A DNA stretch of 64,000 nt from Nelumbo lutea (GCA_022828595.1 JAKGHH010000007.1:39246356-39310355), one strand, 5' to 3'; counted from the stretch's first letter, positions 22,769-34,103 are shown. Made by a program: numbers and translations. The notes: generated by a model from the sequence alone, not told the origin.

Positions 22769-24378
22769 TGATGTGTGGCTCATTGTGACACTAGCAAGTG
22801 CACTAGCCGTTCAAGTAATAAAGTAGTGAGTGAAGTATCGTTCCCACGAGGATTTAGGAAACAATTACCAATACTAAATTGAACATTTCTTATCTGATCA
22901 ACAAATAAATCAAAACTCTAATGAAAGCTAAGAAATCCTAAATTAAAATCTATCTAAATCATTGGCCCAATTGCCTTCAATTCAGGTTAGAAGAGTAAGC
23001 AGTAAATGTCAATCTCAGAATTCAGCAATCTATCAATTTGGATCATTCGAATGAATCATGATTGAGCCTTGGTTTGGTGAAACCCCAAGGTCATGAACAG
23101 CCCCTCTCAAGTGCATGTTCATCCTATGCATGAGTGACGGTTCTTCTATCTCTAGCAAGAATCTAATCCCCATGCATGCATTTCTTCAAACACTTCTAAG
23201 GCATCAATTCAAATCTGAATTGATCACCAACTGAATTGTGCAAATTATCTCTAACCTTGCACTCAATTCAGTTCTTGAATAGTAGATCTGAATTCCTAGA
23301 GTCTCTCTCAAGCACTCTAGGAATTCCAAGCTGTAGATTAATTCGCCCAATCTGAAAATTGCAGATCTGAATTCTCTTTCAAGCAATTCAGATCTTGCAA
23401 TCTCAGATCTGAGAATTCAGATCTGAGTTTTGAAGGTTAGTTGGCCGAATTAATCTACAATCACACCCTTATTCAAGAAACTTCAAATACAATGCATGAC
23501 CATTTGAATGAATCAAAAAGAATTAGATTGCTGAACTGAAATTTTACAAGTTGAAATACATCAAGGAAGAATGGAAACAAGGAGAAAGAAGAAAGAACAT
23601 ATAACTAAGAAACTGAATTCAAATCAAAAGAGAATGAACTACAAATGATTTATTACAGAAGATCTTTGAATCACAAACTCTCAATTCGAACTCACCTTCT
23701 TCTTCTAGCTTGCTTGTCTTGAACTTCCTTCAGCCCTTCTTCTTCTTCTTCCTTGCGCCTAGCCTTCTTCTCTTCTCTTCTCTCAAGGTGGCCGAACCTC
23801 TAAGAGTGGGAGAGCCTTCCTCTCAAGCAATTGAACAACTTTCTCCCCTCCTAGAGGCCTCCTTATATAGTTTTTCAAGGGGGCTCTTGCCCCTTCTTGA
23901 AGCCTCTAGAATGGTGTGTATTACACCCCTCATGAACCTTCTAGAGTGCTCCCTCCTTCTCTTCAAGAAACTCCTAGAAGTTGCCGCCCCTAGCTCCCTT
24001 TGGGCTGCTATTTGGGATACAACTTAGCTTGCTTTTGAGCTCATGTGGGCTACACTCTAGGCTGTTATTTGGGCTAAAAATGGGCCTTCCTTGCTGGGCC
24101 GAATTCTCCTCATAGCTAGGCTTTATTTTCTTGGGTTTTCTCAAGGAATTCACTTGCTCTTTTTGGGCCGAAGTGCTCTCTCTTGCTTCCACGACTGGGC
24201 TGGACTGAAATTGGTCTTTTTGAACCTTCTTTTCTTGCCTTTTTCCTTCCTTTTCTTGGATTGATTATCCCTGAACCTATTCTTAGCATTAAGCTAAATT
24301 AAGGCAAAAATTAATAAAACCGGCATAAAAATCTATGCTAAAGTCCTCAAAAATTATAGATAAATTGTAAGTTCATCA
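22769..24378 (-). repeat. Athila LTR (5' LTR in element orientation)
   Basis: 1610 bases, begins TGATGTGTGG and ends TTCATCA. Compared with the other LTR it has an additional 15-base piece near 23401-23418 made of the CTCAGATCTGAGAAT motif, a visible change in palindrome number between sister LTRs. Confidence 0.95.
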
Positions 24379-24383
24379 ACTCC

Positions 24384-24745
24384 AGGTCATGGGTGTTAAT
24401 GGGACCCATACATCCCTTTCCTATGCTTCTAGACGTTGGTGGGCCTACAATGTTGCAGGTTTGGGTGTTAATGGGGCCCAAACATCACATTCCTACGATT
24501 ATGGATGTCAGTGGGCCCATTATGGGTGTTAGTGGGGTCCATATCTCCTATTCCTACAATTCTAGATTTTGGTGGTTGAGGTCATCCAAGTATGGTAAAA
24601 AGTAACATAACTAGTTACACATTGTTATGTTCTATAGGTTTTGGGTGTTAGTGTGATCAACACATCTCATTCCTACAATTCTAGATGTTGGTGGGCCCAC
24701 ACATATTGTTTGAGTTGCATGTGTGTAAATTTTTACATGTGCACA
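24384..24745. repeat. Degenerate minisatellite, right half
   Basis: Continues the phrases gggtgttaatggg, ttggtgggcccacac and cattcctacaattctaga seen at 14181-14667, in the same orientation. Confidence 0.8.
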
Positions 24746-24833
24746 CATAATACAATGTGTTGGCACGTGTGGGTCAACTTGGTTCAAGTGAAAGACCGTA
24801 GGGCATCCCCTAATCGAAGAGTTACAAAATAAT

Positions 24834-25310
24834 GGGTGATTTATTAGAATATCCCCTATAATTTCACAGATTTACTTGACCTATCTTATAATTTGCATTT
24901 TACTAAAACACTTCTTATAGTTTACAACATATTTACTTAATCAACCTTTCATTAAGAAATATTTGTTTTGCCATATGAATGTAGTAACATGATCACCTAA
25001 ACTAAGTAGATGTTCAACCAAGGTTGTTTATTCCAAATGTACCCTTAAACTGATTGGAAATTGTTTGAGGGTACAGATCCATGGTTGTTTATTCCAAAAG
25101 TAGCTGCAACACTTTTCTATGCAAAACAAAATTGACAAATAGAGAAGAATAGTGGATGCCCATGTTTTATTAGGGGGAAAAATAGCATTTTTGTAAAACT
25201 ATCATTTTTCACTTTCATCATATGGAAGGTTGGTTAAGTAAATTAATTGCAACTAGAAGGGATGTTTTAGTAAAGCACAAACTATAGGGTAGGTTTTAGT
25301 AAATGACCCT
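24834..25310. mobile_element. MITE, 477 bp, hAT-like
   Basis: Terminal inverted repeats of about 31 bases: the left end GGGTGATTTATTAGA pairs with the reverse complement of the right end (GGGTCATTTACTAAA), and similarity continues into CCCTATARTTT. Identical 8-base flanks AAAATAAT (24826-24833 and 25311-25318) fit a hAT-type target duplication, although the flank is low-complexity. No ORF inside. Confidence 0.65.
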
Positions 25311-25403
25311 AAAATAATTAATAAAACCTCAAGTTTAGAGATCATCCAAGTATGGTAAAAACTCTTCCAAATTCTTCAAAAGTATGAAATATTTTCATGG
25401 AAG

Positions 25404-26177
25404 TTAATAAGTAGTAACTAGTTTTTCCCTAGTTACAACCTCTCTTGCAAGCCTTACAGAGGATGCATCAATTTGGGGAGAGGCACCAATGTTGTCTCTT
25501 TCTTTGGAGAAGATCACAAGTATTAATTCTACCCAAAAAAAAACTTCCCAACAGAAACCACTTACCCTAGGAGGAATAGGCTTATCCCAAACCTCCTTCA
25601 CCAGAAAGGTCACCATAGAATCATTAGAAGGTTGGATTAAAGCCAAAATGAAGGAAGAACATGAAAAGGAACGAGAAGGATCAATACATCAAATCCTACC
25701 ATCTGACCCAAAGGTTCAAGTATATCCAATCCACATGTTCCATGCAAAGCATAAAACTGTAACAAAAACTAAGCTAGAAGATTCATTCTTAAAAATAGAA
25801 AGTCTAAAATGGAAAGAAAATTGTTCTTTCAATGAGAGGTCACCCAATCACACATGTTCCCAAAATTTGACAAGATTACTAAGCAAAGGTTGTATCTGAC
25901 AAGGGAAGAAAAACTGAAAGGATGCCATAGATTGATTTCCATGGAGAAGCTCTTGTTGCCTTGTTCCACAGTTCAGCATCCAATCTGTTAACTGCAAACC
26001 TATGAATGCTAATAATCACCTTTGCCCACAATTTGTCCTTTTCAGCTAGCAGTCTCTATAACCATTTCCCTAAAAGAGTAGTGTTCCTTTTCTGAATATT
26101 TACAACACCAAGACCTTCAAATTTTTTGCTCCTACTCACCACCTCCCACATAACCCTATGATCTTTCTTTTCCTCAT
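25404..26177 (-). pseudogene. L1-type LINE relic 1, RT C-terminus and zf-RVT domain
   Basis: Read on the minus strand from 26177: a typical L1 segment after the RT core (WEVVSRSKKFEGLGVVNIQK, then LLGKWL), the conserved KATRASPWKS and LVKFWEHV phrases, and then a zf-RVT-like domain ending VTFLVKEVWDKPIPPRVSGF. Several stops and frameshifts interrupt it. The plus-strand ORF at 25489-25899 is its shadow. The 5' part of the same LINE resumes at 36465 on the far side of the Tat element. Confidence 0.82.
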
Positions 26178-27078
26178 TGATGGTGTGTGATCTGGTCACT
26201 CCTAGCTAGAAGTGGCTCTGCTCCTATCTGGCAACGAACAAGAGGCACCTGAGAGGAAGAAGATAAAGGATCCCGGGGGGGTTCACTCGGCGGCAACACT
26301 CCGACGATCAAGTTAGTAAATTGGGAGAGCAAAAGAGAGAGAGAGTGCAAAGAAATGAAAGGGCTAAGAGTGATGATCATGCAATACCTTCACCCCTAGG
26401 GGTCAGGGTCTTTATATACAGGTATTCTGACTTGTCAGGTGTAACCGCCTCCAAATCTCTGTTGCGGCGATCTACTATAAATAACGGCTTAGAGTGGCTA
26501 GCCGTTATTTGTCAGAGTTAAGCTGTCGGGCAAAGGTGGCCGCTACAGAGTACAGCCCTGACAGCCTCCTAGGTTGGCAGGCACGACGCCGCCAGATGAG
26601 AGACGTGGGTGTAGTCTCCAGGTTTGGCATGTATGGTTCTTAGGCAGAAAATCTTCTATGATACGCTGAACTGCCCCGCAGCGAGCTACCTTACGCCGAA
26701 CTACTCTGCAGCGAGCTACCTTACACCGAGCTACTGGTGATGCACCGAGGTGCTTCTCCGAGGCGGGTCCCTAAAGTAGCCTTAGGCAGGAGCGAGCTTA
26801 TGTTGGGAGCTGATGAGCTTAACCCGAGGTGTTTTTAGTTCGGGATTCTCCCTACTTGGAGAATCTTAGCTCGAGGTGCTTCTTACTTGGGGAGTATTAG
26901 CTCGGGGCAATGGAGCATCAACTTGTAGCAAGTTGCCGCTTTGGGCGGGCTGTAAAACTAGGTCAGCGAGCTTCTTTACACTGAGTTGTCCCGAACTCAT
27001 TAGGATGAGTTGTCACTTATGTCGAGTCACGTCCACATGTCCCCTTAATATGAGGTCGGGCCAAATCACCCTCCATCA
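26178..27078 (-). repeat. Tat element LTR, full length (3' LTR in element orientation)
   Basis: 901 bases with perfect terminal TGATGG...CCATCA. Bases 26178-26619 match the right LTR. A TATA-like tatataaag on the minus strand lies near 26408-26418. Confidence 0.85.
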
Positions 27079-27094
27079 ATTGCCCCCCACTCCC
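27079..27094 (-). other. Polypurine tract of the Tat element
   Basis: The minus strand reads GGGAGTGGGGGGCAAT immediately before the LTR start TGATGG. The same tract precedes the 3' LTR of the element at 42073-44047. Confidence 0.85.
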
Positions 27095-27242
27095 CGTGCC
27101 AGGGGTCCTGACCTAGTGTGGGGAGTTCACGGTGTGATGGGTGGATTTGGCTCGAGGTTCAGGCTGTCCAGTCAGACAGTTCATCTGTCGGACCAGTTCG
27201 GCTGCTCGGCTCAATCAAGGATAACCTGGGTCTCGTACAGTT

Positions 27243-27283
27243 CACGTGCAGACGTCACGTGTTTTGCGACATGACTATAAATA
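27243..27283 (+). promoter_or_regulatory. Predicted promoter of the antisense ORF: two G-boxes and a TATA box
   Basis: CACGTG at 27243-27248, then GACGTCACGTG (27251-27261, an ACGT-core site of the bZIP/bHLH type), then TATAAATA at 27276-27283. The spacing is that of a plant core promoter, and it faces the plus-strand ORF starting at 27445, opposite to the element's own transcription. Activity is inferred, not shown. Confidence 0.6.
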
Positions 27284-27444
27284 AGGGGGGACCCAAGTCA
27301 TTTTTCTCCACCATAAGTTCACTAGCGTTTGCCTTTAGGTCACGGTTAAAGTCCTCAGCTCAGGTTTCCTAGTTCGTCAGTCCTTCAATTTGGTCTCTCT
27401 TCTTGGTGAGTCTCCCCTAGATTTTCTTTTTCAGTTCAATAGTC

Positions 27445-29322
27445 ATGTCGCAACTTAGTTTTGATAGCCTCATAGATAAGCCCGAGGAAGGTACCTCGGC
27501 TCAGGTCGGTCCTCCCGAGGTGGAGTCAAGCACCGGACAGGTTCAGTCCCTCGATGCTAACCGTAGATAGACTTAGGGCTTTGATAGGTCAATAGCACCT
27601 CCCGGCAGAGTACACCTACAATCTCCCCGTAACTAACTTCCCTTGGGAGCACGATCATAACGAGATCGGATTCTTCAAAGAGCAACTCGTGGCTGGTCTT
27701 TGCTTACCTTTGCATCCCTTGATCATCGAGGTTCTGAAGTTCTTCGACATTACTATAGACCAATTACACCCGAACTCAATTCAGAATGTAGTAGGGACGA
27801 TCTCTCGTTTCTACGAGTACTGTCTACCTCTCGACCTCAAAAATTTCTTTTCTATTTTATCGATTAAGAGAAATTCTTCCTGCGCCCCTCCCGAACATGC
27901 GCGAACCTATTATCCATCACCTCACCCAAGCTATAAACTTTTACATGAACTACCCAATAAGATCCTTGCCTAGAAACGGAGTTATCTCGCAGTTCGCAAT
28001 CCCACAGGGTGGCCTTTTTCAACCCATTGGAGGGCCGCCATTCAGGATTCAGGTGTTAGGCTGGACCAAAAGACAAGGGAGACACTCCAATCGTGAGTGG
28101 AGCTTGGCTTCCACTGCAAGGATTACCTTGCCAAAGATAAGCTCGTACAGGCCGGCTTGAGTCCTGGTAGGATGTCTTTGGTTTAGAGTTATTTTTAACA
28201 GTTGGTATTTTATTCTTGTTGGCGTTGCAAACGCCAGGTTTTGTGATAGCTCCCATGCATCTCAGCACGGACAAGCTTCTAGGGCGGATGAAGGGAAAGA
28301 AGAAGAAGCGAGCTACTAAAAGAGCCCATACTAAGTCTCCACGGCCCATCATCCCTGAGCCCGAGCAGCCTTCCAATGCACCTCCGGTGATTGACTTGGA
28401 GTCAGAGAAGGTCCCACCTTGTGCACCCGAGACATCTTCGGGACCCACCCCTATGACAAATGTTGCTTCTTTGGGGAGCAAAGGTTCAATTCGGAGTATT
28501 CTGACTCCGCAATATAGCCTTCAAAAGAGCAAAGAGGTTGTATACTCTGAGGAGGTCACCAGTTGGGCTGAACTAACACCTACTTAGCTCGAAGCTCGGG
28601 CAACTACCTACTGCATGGTGGTAAGTCTTGTTTTACTTTGATTTTTTTTTTGTATCTGTAGCCTTGGCAGTACTAACTTATATTCTAGGCAGGTGAACTC
28701 CGTCGTGCATGCCTTGACCTACCAATCTGAGCAGCACTTAAAGCGGGCTCTAGCTGTTGAGAGTTCATCATGTGAGGCTCATACTGAACTAAACTTAACT
28801 CATGGCAAGATCCATCACCTAGAGAAAAGTGTGCGAGCTCAAAAGGAGCTCATGGAGTCACTGATGTCAGAGAAGGCGAATCTGGAGCGTAAGGTGGAGA
28901 ACCATGAGGCGGATGTCAAGGAGCGGACTGAAATATTTCTCCAGTCCATGGAGGAGGCCAAGGTCAAGGCCATCCAAGAATATAAGAGCTCAGAGGAGTT
29001 CGAGGGAGAGCTGGTCGAGACTGGGGCAGAGGGCTACTGCAAAGGCTTTAAGCTCAGTAGGTGGCTGATCAAGCGCAAATTTCCGCAGCTTGATGTGAGT
29101 GCCATCACTACCTCGCGAATCACAAAGGAGGTAGCCCTTGAAGCTACTGAAGACCCGGACTCGGAAGTGGAGAGCGACGGTGACAACATTGCAGAGACCA
29201 ATGCCGATGACAAGGTTGGCTTCTCTGCCGAGGCTTCAGGCAAGAGCAACGAGTGCCCCAAGAAGTTTTTGTATTGTGAGCCTACAAGCTCAGCTTCCTT
29301 TTCTCCTTTCCCCCTTTTGTAA
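27445..29322 (+). pseudogene. Antisense accessory ORF of the Tat element (PF04195-like plus coiled coil)
   Basis: Read on the plus strand, opposite to gag-pol. It starts at the ATG at 27445 (MSQLSFDSLIDKPEEG), meets a TAG at 27568 and a frame change, then continues with the N-terminal domain of the 'putative gypsy type transposon' family: LPAEYTYNLP, GLCLPLHPLIIEVLKFF, QLHPNSIQNVVG (27610-27850). After a basic linker (28290-28420, GKKKKRATKRAH) comes a coiled coil and acidic tail (28693-29322). One good intron candidate has gtaagt at 28621 and tactaac...tattctag ending at 28688. A second possible intron is 28167-28237. Such antisense genes are known in Tat elements, but their function is not known. 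This copy is broken. Confidence 0.78.
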
Positions 29323-29656
29323 AGAACTCTTTATAATGAAATACATTTTTTTGTTAAGTGTTGTGCAATTGATCTTCTGGCCATGTTGATTTTCTCTGAA
29401 CTGTTGAACTATCGAGCTAGATGACCCAAGTAGGGGTTCCTTAGCTGTTATCCCGAACTATCACTTAGTGCTTAGAGGCAACTTCACAAGGATTCCTCCG
29501 AAGTGAGCAATATTGTAGGGTGTATGCCTGACCTGTCTGTGCACTAGTTACCTCACCTATGTTGAACTGCCTAGTATGCCCGAGCTATCATAGGTGCTCA
29601 TACCCGAGCTGCCTATACCTTAGGCATTTTTAGAGTACTTTGCCTCTGTCAAACTA
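29323..29656. other. Non-coding spacer in the Tat element
   Basis: No gene. It follows the stop of the antisense ORF, with an aatgaaataca stretch at about 29336 that could serve as its polyadenylation signal. It leads into the tandem array. Confidence 0.5.
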
Positions 29657-30176
29657 GCGACTAGGTCTTTGATGGTGTCAAGGTCTTTTGTTAGCTTGGC
29701 ATTTTAGCCCTTAGGCTGGGGGAGTGACTCATAGTCCACTCTCTTCTGGAGTTCGCCCAGGCTGAGGAGGTGACTAGGTCTTGTGTGGTGTCGAGATTTA
29801 GCTCGGCACTTTGGCCCTTAGGCTCTAGGAGTGACTCGTGGTCCACTCACTTCTGGAGTTCGCCCATGCCAACAAGGCGACTGGGTCTCGTATGGTGCCA
29901 AGGTTTAGCTCGGCACTTTGACCCTTAGGCTCGAGGAGCGACTTGTGGTCCACTCACTTCTGGAGCTCTCCCATGCCAAGGAGGCGACTAGGTCTCGTAT
30001 GGTGCCAAGGTTTAGCTCGGCACTTTGGCCCTTAGGCTCCAAGAGCAACTTGTCGTCCACTCACTTCTGGAGCTCGCCCATGCCAAGGAGGCGATTGGGT
30101 CTTGTATGGTGCTGAGGTTTAACTCGGCACTTTGGCCCTTAGGCTCAAGGAGCGACTTGTGGTCCACTCATCTCGG
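29657..30176. repeat. 107-bp tandem array in the Tat 3' region
   Basis: Units begin near 29657, 29770, 29877, 29984 and 30091 with the phrase gcgactaggtctcgtatgg or a close variant, and contain ttagctcggcactttggccc and gtccactcacttctggag. The last three steps are exactly 107 bases; the first is 113. There are about 4.8 copies. Confidence 0.9.
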
Positions 30177-30194
30177 TAATTACATGTAATATTG

Positions 30195-31272
30195 CCTTAG
30201 ATTGACAATATTCCATGCTTGAGGTACATGCTTCCCTTCTAGGGTTCCGAGTTCATACGTTCCTTCTCCAAGTACCCGCTTTACTCAGTAGGGCCCTTCC
30301 CAATTTGGCCCGAGCTTACCAACACCAGGCTCAGATACCAAGACTTTACAAAGGACCAGATCTCCAACACGGAGGTTCCGCTTCTTGACCCTGGCATTAT
30401 AGTACCAAGCTACTCTCTGGTGGTAGGCCATGGTCCTGTACCTCGTCAAGCCAGTTGAGGTTGGTGTGTAGCTCATCCTTATTTGCTTCCTCGCCGTATG
30501 CTTCCAGGCATAGTGTTGGGACATCGATCTCGGCTGGGATGACTGCCTTTGTCCCGTAAGTGAGGTTGAAGGGAGTCTCACCTATCGCGATCTTCATAGT
30601 GGTTCGATAAGTCCATAGTACGTTGGGTAGTTCATCTACCCACAGTCCTTTCGCTCGAGCTAGGCATGCCTTCAATCCGCGGAGAATGACCCTGTTTGTG
30701 ACTTCTGCTTGACCGTTTGCTTGAGGGTGCACCACCGAGGTAAAATTTTGTTGTATCTCCATGTCTTTACACCAGTTCTGGAATTTGATGTCCTCGAATT
30801 GTTTGTCATTGTTAGAGATGAGCACTTGGGGTAGTCCGAAATGGCAAACAGTATTCTTCCAAAAGAAATTATGCACACTTCGCGCTGTGATCGTTGCGAG
30901 AGGTTCGGCCTCCACCCACTTAGTGAAATAATCAACTACTACCACTAAGAACCTCCTTTGTCCTGTCGCTGGTGGAAACGGTTCAAGTATATCGATTCCC
31001 CATTGTGCGAAGGGCCATGGGATGGTGAGGTACTTTAGGTCAGCAACGGGTTGGTGGTGGATGTTGGCGTGCTTCTGACACTTGTCACACCTTCTGACGA
31101 ACTCAATCGCATCTGCCTTCATCATTGGCCAATAATATCCTTGTCGTAGTGCCTTCTAGGTGAGGGCTCTGCCCCCCATGTGTCTGCCGCACAGACCCTC
31201 ATGAGTGTCGCGGAGCATGAGCTCAGCTTCAGAAGGTCGTAAATAGCGCAGATAAGGGAGCATGTAAGATCT
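30195..31272 (-). pseudogene. Tat integrase, catalytic residue lost
   Basis: The HHCC finger is present (EGLCGRHMGGR, about 31185-31215, then CDKCQ near 31078). In the core, the first Asp is in GIDILEPF. The second catalytic Asp is replaced by Asn (30811-30813, ISNNDKQF), next to another apparent G-to-A change. Glu is kept in NGQAEVTNR. A TAG at about 31156 precedes the YYWP motif. A frameshift near 30450 separates the C-terminal domain (LRVGDLVLCKVL, KLGPNWEGPY, IVNLRQYYM). It cannot encode an active integrase. Confidence 0.9.
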
Positions 31273-32250
31273 TCAATACAGTCGTCCATCTATTATGGCA
31301 TATTTGGCCAATTGGCACTCTACCCTTCTGGCAGCATTACGATCTGGAGGGAGGGTCTCATGTAGCAGGTAGCTCGCGAGTGGATCAATCCAGCTCGACT
31401 CTGCTTGTATGACAAGAGTGACCTCCTCTGCCCCCCTGATAATGCTAGGCCGAGGCAAGTTCTCTATGTACACGGTTCTCATGGTGTTGTCGCTTGTGCT
31501 AGCTAATCAGGACAGGGCATCGGCCTCAGCGTTTTTGGATCTCAGGATTTGCTTGACGAAGTAGGATTGGATGTTGAGCAGAGCCTCTCTGACTTTGGCT
31601 AAGTAGGCGACCATGGTTGGCTTGCGAGCTTCATATTCACCAGTGACCTGATTGACCACGAGCTGGGAGTCGCTGCAGATAACGATGTGCTTAGCTTTCA
31701 CTTCATTTGCTAGGGCTAGCTCGACTATCAACGCCTCGTACTCTGCTTCATTGTTGGATGCAGTGAACTCAACTCGTAGCGCATACTCCAATTTCACACC
31801 ACTTGGCCCATACAGAATGATTCCAGCCCTACTACCCAGCTGATTTGACGACCCATCCACATGGAGGATCCAGGGCTCCTCATCCCAGGTTCGGTTCAGT
31901 CTAACCAAGAGAGAAGCTACACTAATTGGAGCTTCCTCACTGTGCTCGGGCTCGACCAACTCAGGGACCTCGGTGCTGAAAGTGCATTCTGCGATAAAGT
32001 CATCTAAGACTTAGGCCTTGATAGCAGTTCGCGGTTTGTACTGGATGTCATACTCGCTAATTTCGATGGCCCACCTCGTCAACCTACCAGAGACTTCAGG
32101 CTTGAGCAAGACATGCCTTAGAGGCTTATTGGTGAGGACAACGATTGTATGAGCTTGGAAGTACGGTTGAAGTCTCCGAGCTGCAACAACTAGCGTGTAC
32201 GCCAACTTTTCGATCTCTGGATACCCCGTCTCTGCTTCCTGCAACACTTT
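31273..32250 (-). pseudogene. Tat RNase H and second archaeal-type RNase H
   Basis: The first RNase H C-terminus is at 32247-32011 (YPEIEKLAYTLVVAARRLQPYF, then TRWAIEISEYDIQYKPR). After a TAA at 32011 comes the second RNase H (31959-31507): WILHVDGSSNQLGSRAGIIL, NNEAEYEALI, ICSDSQLVVNQVTGEYE. This additional domain is diagnostic of the Tat clade. A linker follows (31482-31273). Frame is constant from about 32600 through integrase apart from point stops. Confidence 0.9.
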
Positions 32251-34103
32251 GCTAACATAATAGATGGGTCATTGGACCCGATCTACTTCTTTTATCAGTA
32301 CCGAGCTGACTACCTCATCACTCGCGGAGAGGAACAGCTCTAAAATATCTCCCTCCTCGATACGGGTTAACACTGGGATGCTAGCGAGGTACCTTTTGAG
32401 CTCGTCAAAAGCGAGCTAACATTCTTTGGTCCATTCAAAGTCCTTGCTTCTTTTAATTGCCTTGAAAAAAGGTAGGCAGCGATCTACCGAGTTAGACATG
32501 AAGTGGCTCAGAGCGGCTATGCGGCCGTTCAACCTTTGAACCTCCTTCAATTTCCAGGCTGGTCTCATATTTAAGATGGACTTAATTTTATCAGGGTTGG
32601 CCTCAATGCACGTCGGTTGATGATGTAACCTAAGAATTTACCCGAGGTGACAGCGAAAGTGCACTTGTTCGGGTTTAATTTCATGTTAAACTAGCACAAA
32701 ATTTCAAAAACAGAATGCATATCTTTTATTAAATCATGTGAAAACTGAGTTTTGATGACCATGTCGTCTACATAACATTCTAATTTTTTGTCGATCAGTG
32801 GCTCAAACAATTGGTTTACAAGTCATTGGAAAGTAGCCCTGGCATTTTTCAACCCAAAGGGCATGACCTTGTAACAGTACAGGCCGAGCTCGGTTATGAA
32901 AGTCGTTTTATCCTCATCGGCAAGGTCAATTCTAATCTGATTGTAGCCCGAGTAAGCATCCAAGAAGCTCAGCAACTGATGCCCTGAGGTCGCGTCCACC
33001 AAGCGGTCTATCTTGGGAAGTGGGAAGCAATCCTTCAAGCAAGCTCGATTCAGGTCGGTATAATCGATGCACATGCACCAATTACCGTTGGCCTTTTTTA
33101 CCAGAACGGGGTTGGCTACCCAACTCGGGTAATGGACCTCCCTGATAAAATCGACTGCGAGGAGCTTCCTGACCTCCTCATCGACTGTTCTCCAATGCTC
33201 TGGGGCTAGGTTGCATTTCTTTTGTCTAACGGGCCTGACTATAGGATCAGCATTCAGTTTGTGAGTAATGACTTCGGGATCTATGCCGGGCATCTCTGCC
33301 GCGGACCATGCAAAAACATCTACATTTTTAAGTAGAAAACTTACCAGTTGGGATCGTAGAGGCTCCTCAATTGAAGTGCTGATCTGGAGAGTCTGAGTTG
33401 GGTCATCTTTCGAAGTAGATACAGCGACTGTCTCTTCTATGGGTGTAGCTCGCTCTTCATGCTGCTCCGTAGGTAGCTCCAACTCAAGGTCGTCAGCCAC
33501 CTTGGCTTTCCCTTTTAGGGCGGTGATGTAGCAATTGCGAAACTCGAGCTGGTCGCCCCGCACTACCCCTACTCCGAAGTTCGTAGGGAACTTCATGACC
33601 AAGTAATAGGTGGACACCACGGCGCGTAAAGTGTGGGTGATTGGCTGACCTATTATGGCATTGTACGGGGAGGGAGTCACGACTACTAGAAAAGGGTGGT
33701 CGAATCTCACAATTCTAGGGCATGTGTCGACCTCCACATGTACTGTAACTCTCCCCAGGGGCCTGACTTCCTCTACACTGAAGCCCACCAAGGGAGTGTT
33801 CACGGGCTTGTGGTCACCTTCCCGAAGCTGAAGTTTGTCAAACGCGACCTTGAAGAGTATATCCGTCGAATTGCTGGAGTTGACAAGGATGGGCCTTACC
33901 TCGAAATCATTGATTCTCATTTTTACAATGAGCGCATCATCATAGGGGTACTGGACTCCGCACGCATCATCTTTAGTGAAGAAAATGGGTTCCTCTAACC
34001 TTGGCCGCTTCGGGGGATTTCGCTCTTCTCTCAAGATCTCACAAGCCGAGATACTTGCTACGGCAGAGGTGCAACCCGTGACAATCGGTCTGCTGGTGAT
34101 CAT
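32251..34103 (-). pseudogene. Tat protease and reverse transcriptase
   Basis: The protease segment reads RPILVNSSNSTDILF: the catalytic Asp is Asn (33879-33881) and two neighbouring residues also show G-to-A type change. RT follows with EVHYPSWVANPVLVKKANG, LPKIDRLVDATSGHQLLSFL and MPFGLKNARATFQ, then a TGA at 32823 where the family has Arg. The YVDDM active site is intact at 32760-32774. Further stops lie at 32691 (TAG), 32416 (TAG) and 32269 (TGA). One frameshift occurs near 32610. Confidence 0.92.

Larger units (their letters stand above)
14668..24378 (-). mobile_element. Ty3/gypsy Athila-lineage element, young and internally deleted
   Basis: Two long LTRs (14668-16263 and 22769-24378) with TG...CA ends are flanked by a perfect 5-bp duplication ACTCC (14663-14667 and 24379-24383). 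Coding is on the minus strand: primer site, leader, gag, RT remnant/RNase H, integrase, polypurine tract. LTRs differ at only about 20 substituted positions plus a 15-base indel by eye, so insertion is recent. The gag sequence (PNAHIANFLEICDTFKHNGV and KAKAWLNSLPAGS) is typical of Athila. Protease and the N-terminal and palm parts of RT are missing, so the copy is non-autonomous. No env-like ORF is seen. Confidence 0.95.

Noticed and set aside
14668..24378. Any direct-repeat CRISPR-like array among the AGATCT repeats
   Set aside because: Spacing is irregular, there are no unique spacers of constant length, and the sequence is a plant retrotransposon.
25489..25899. 136-codon plus-strand ORF
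   Set aside because: The minus strand of this interval carries recognisable L1 sequence, so this ORF is its shadow.
26321..26345. (AG)n run in the Tat LTR as a possible polypurine tract
   Set aside because: It lies within the LTR and recurs at 36166-36190 in the other LTR; the real tract is at 27079-27094.
26178..26620. Calling the Tat LTR only 443 bp long from the two-copy overlap
   Set aside because: The TGATGG...CCATCA ends and the polypurine tract at 27079 show the left LTR runs to 27078; the right copy is truncated.
28056..28481. 141-codon minus-strand ORF
   Set aside because: Opposite the antisense accessory ORF, with Pro/Ser bias and no recognisable motif.
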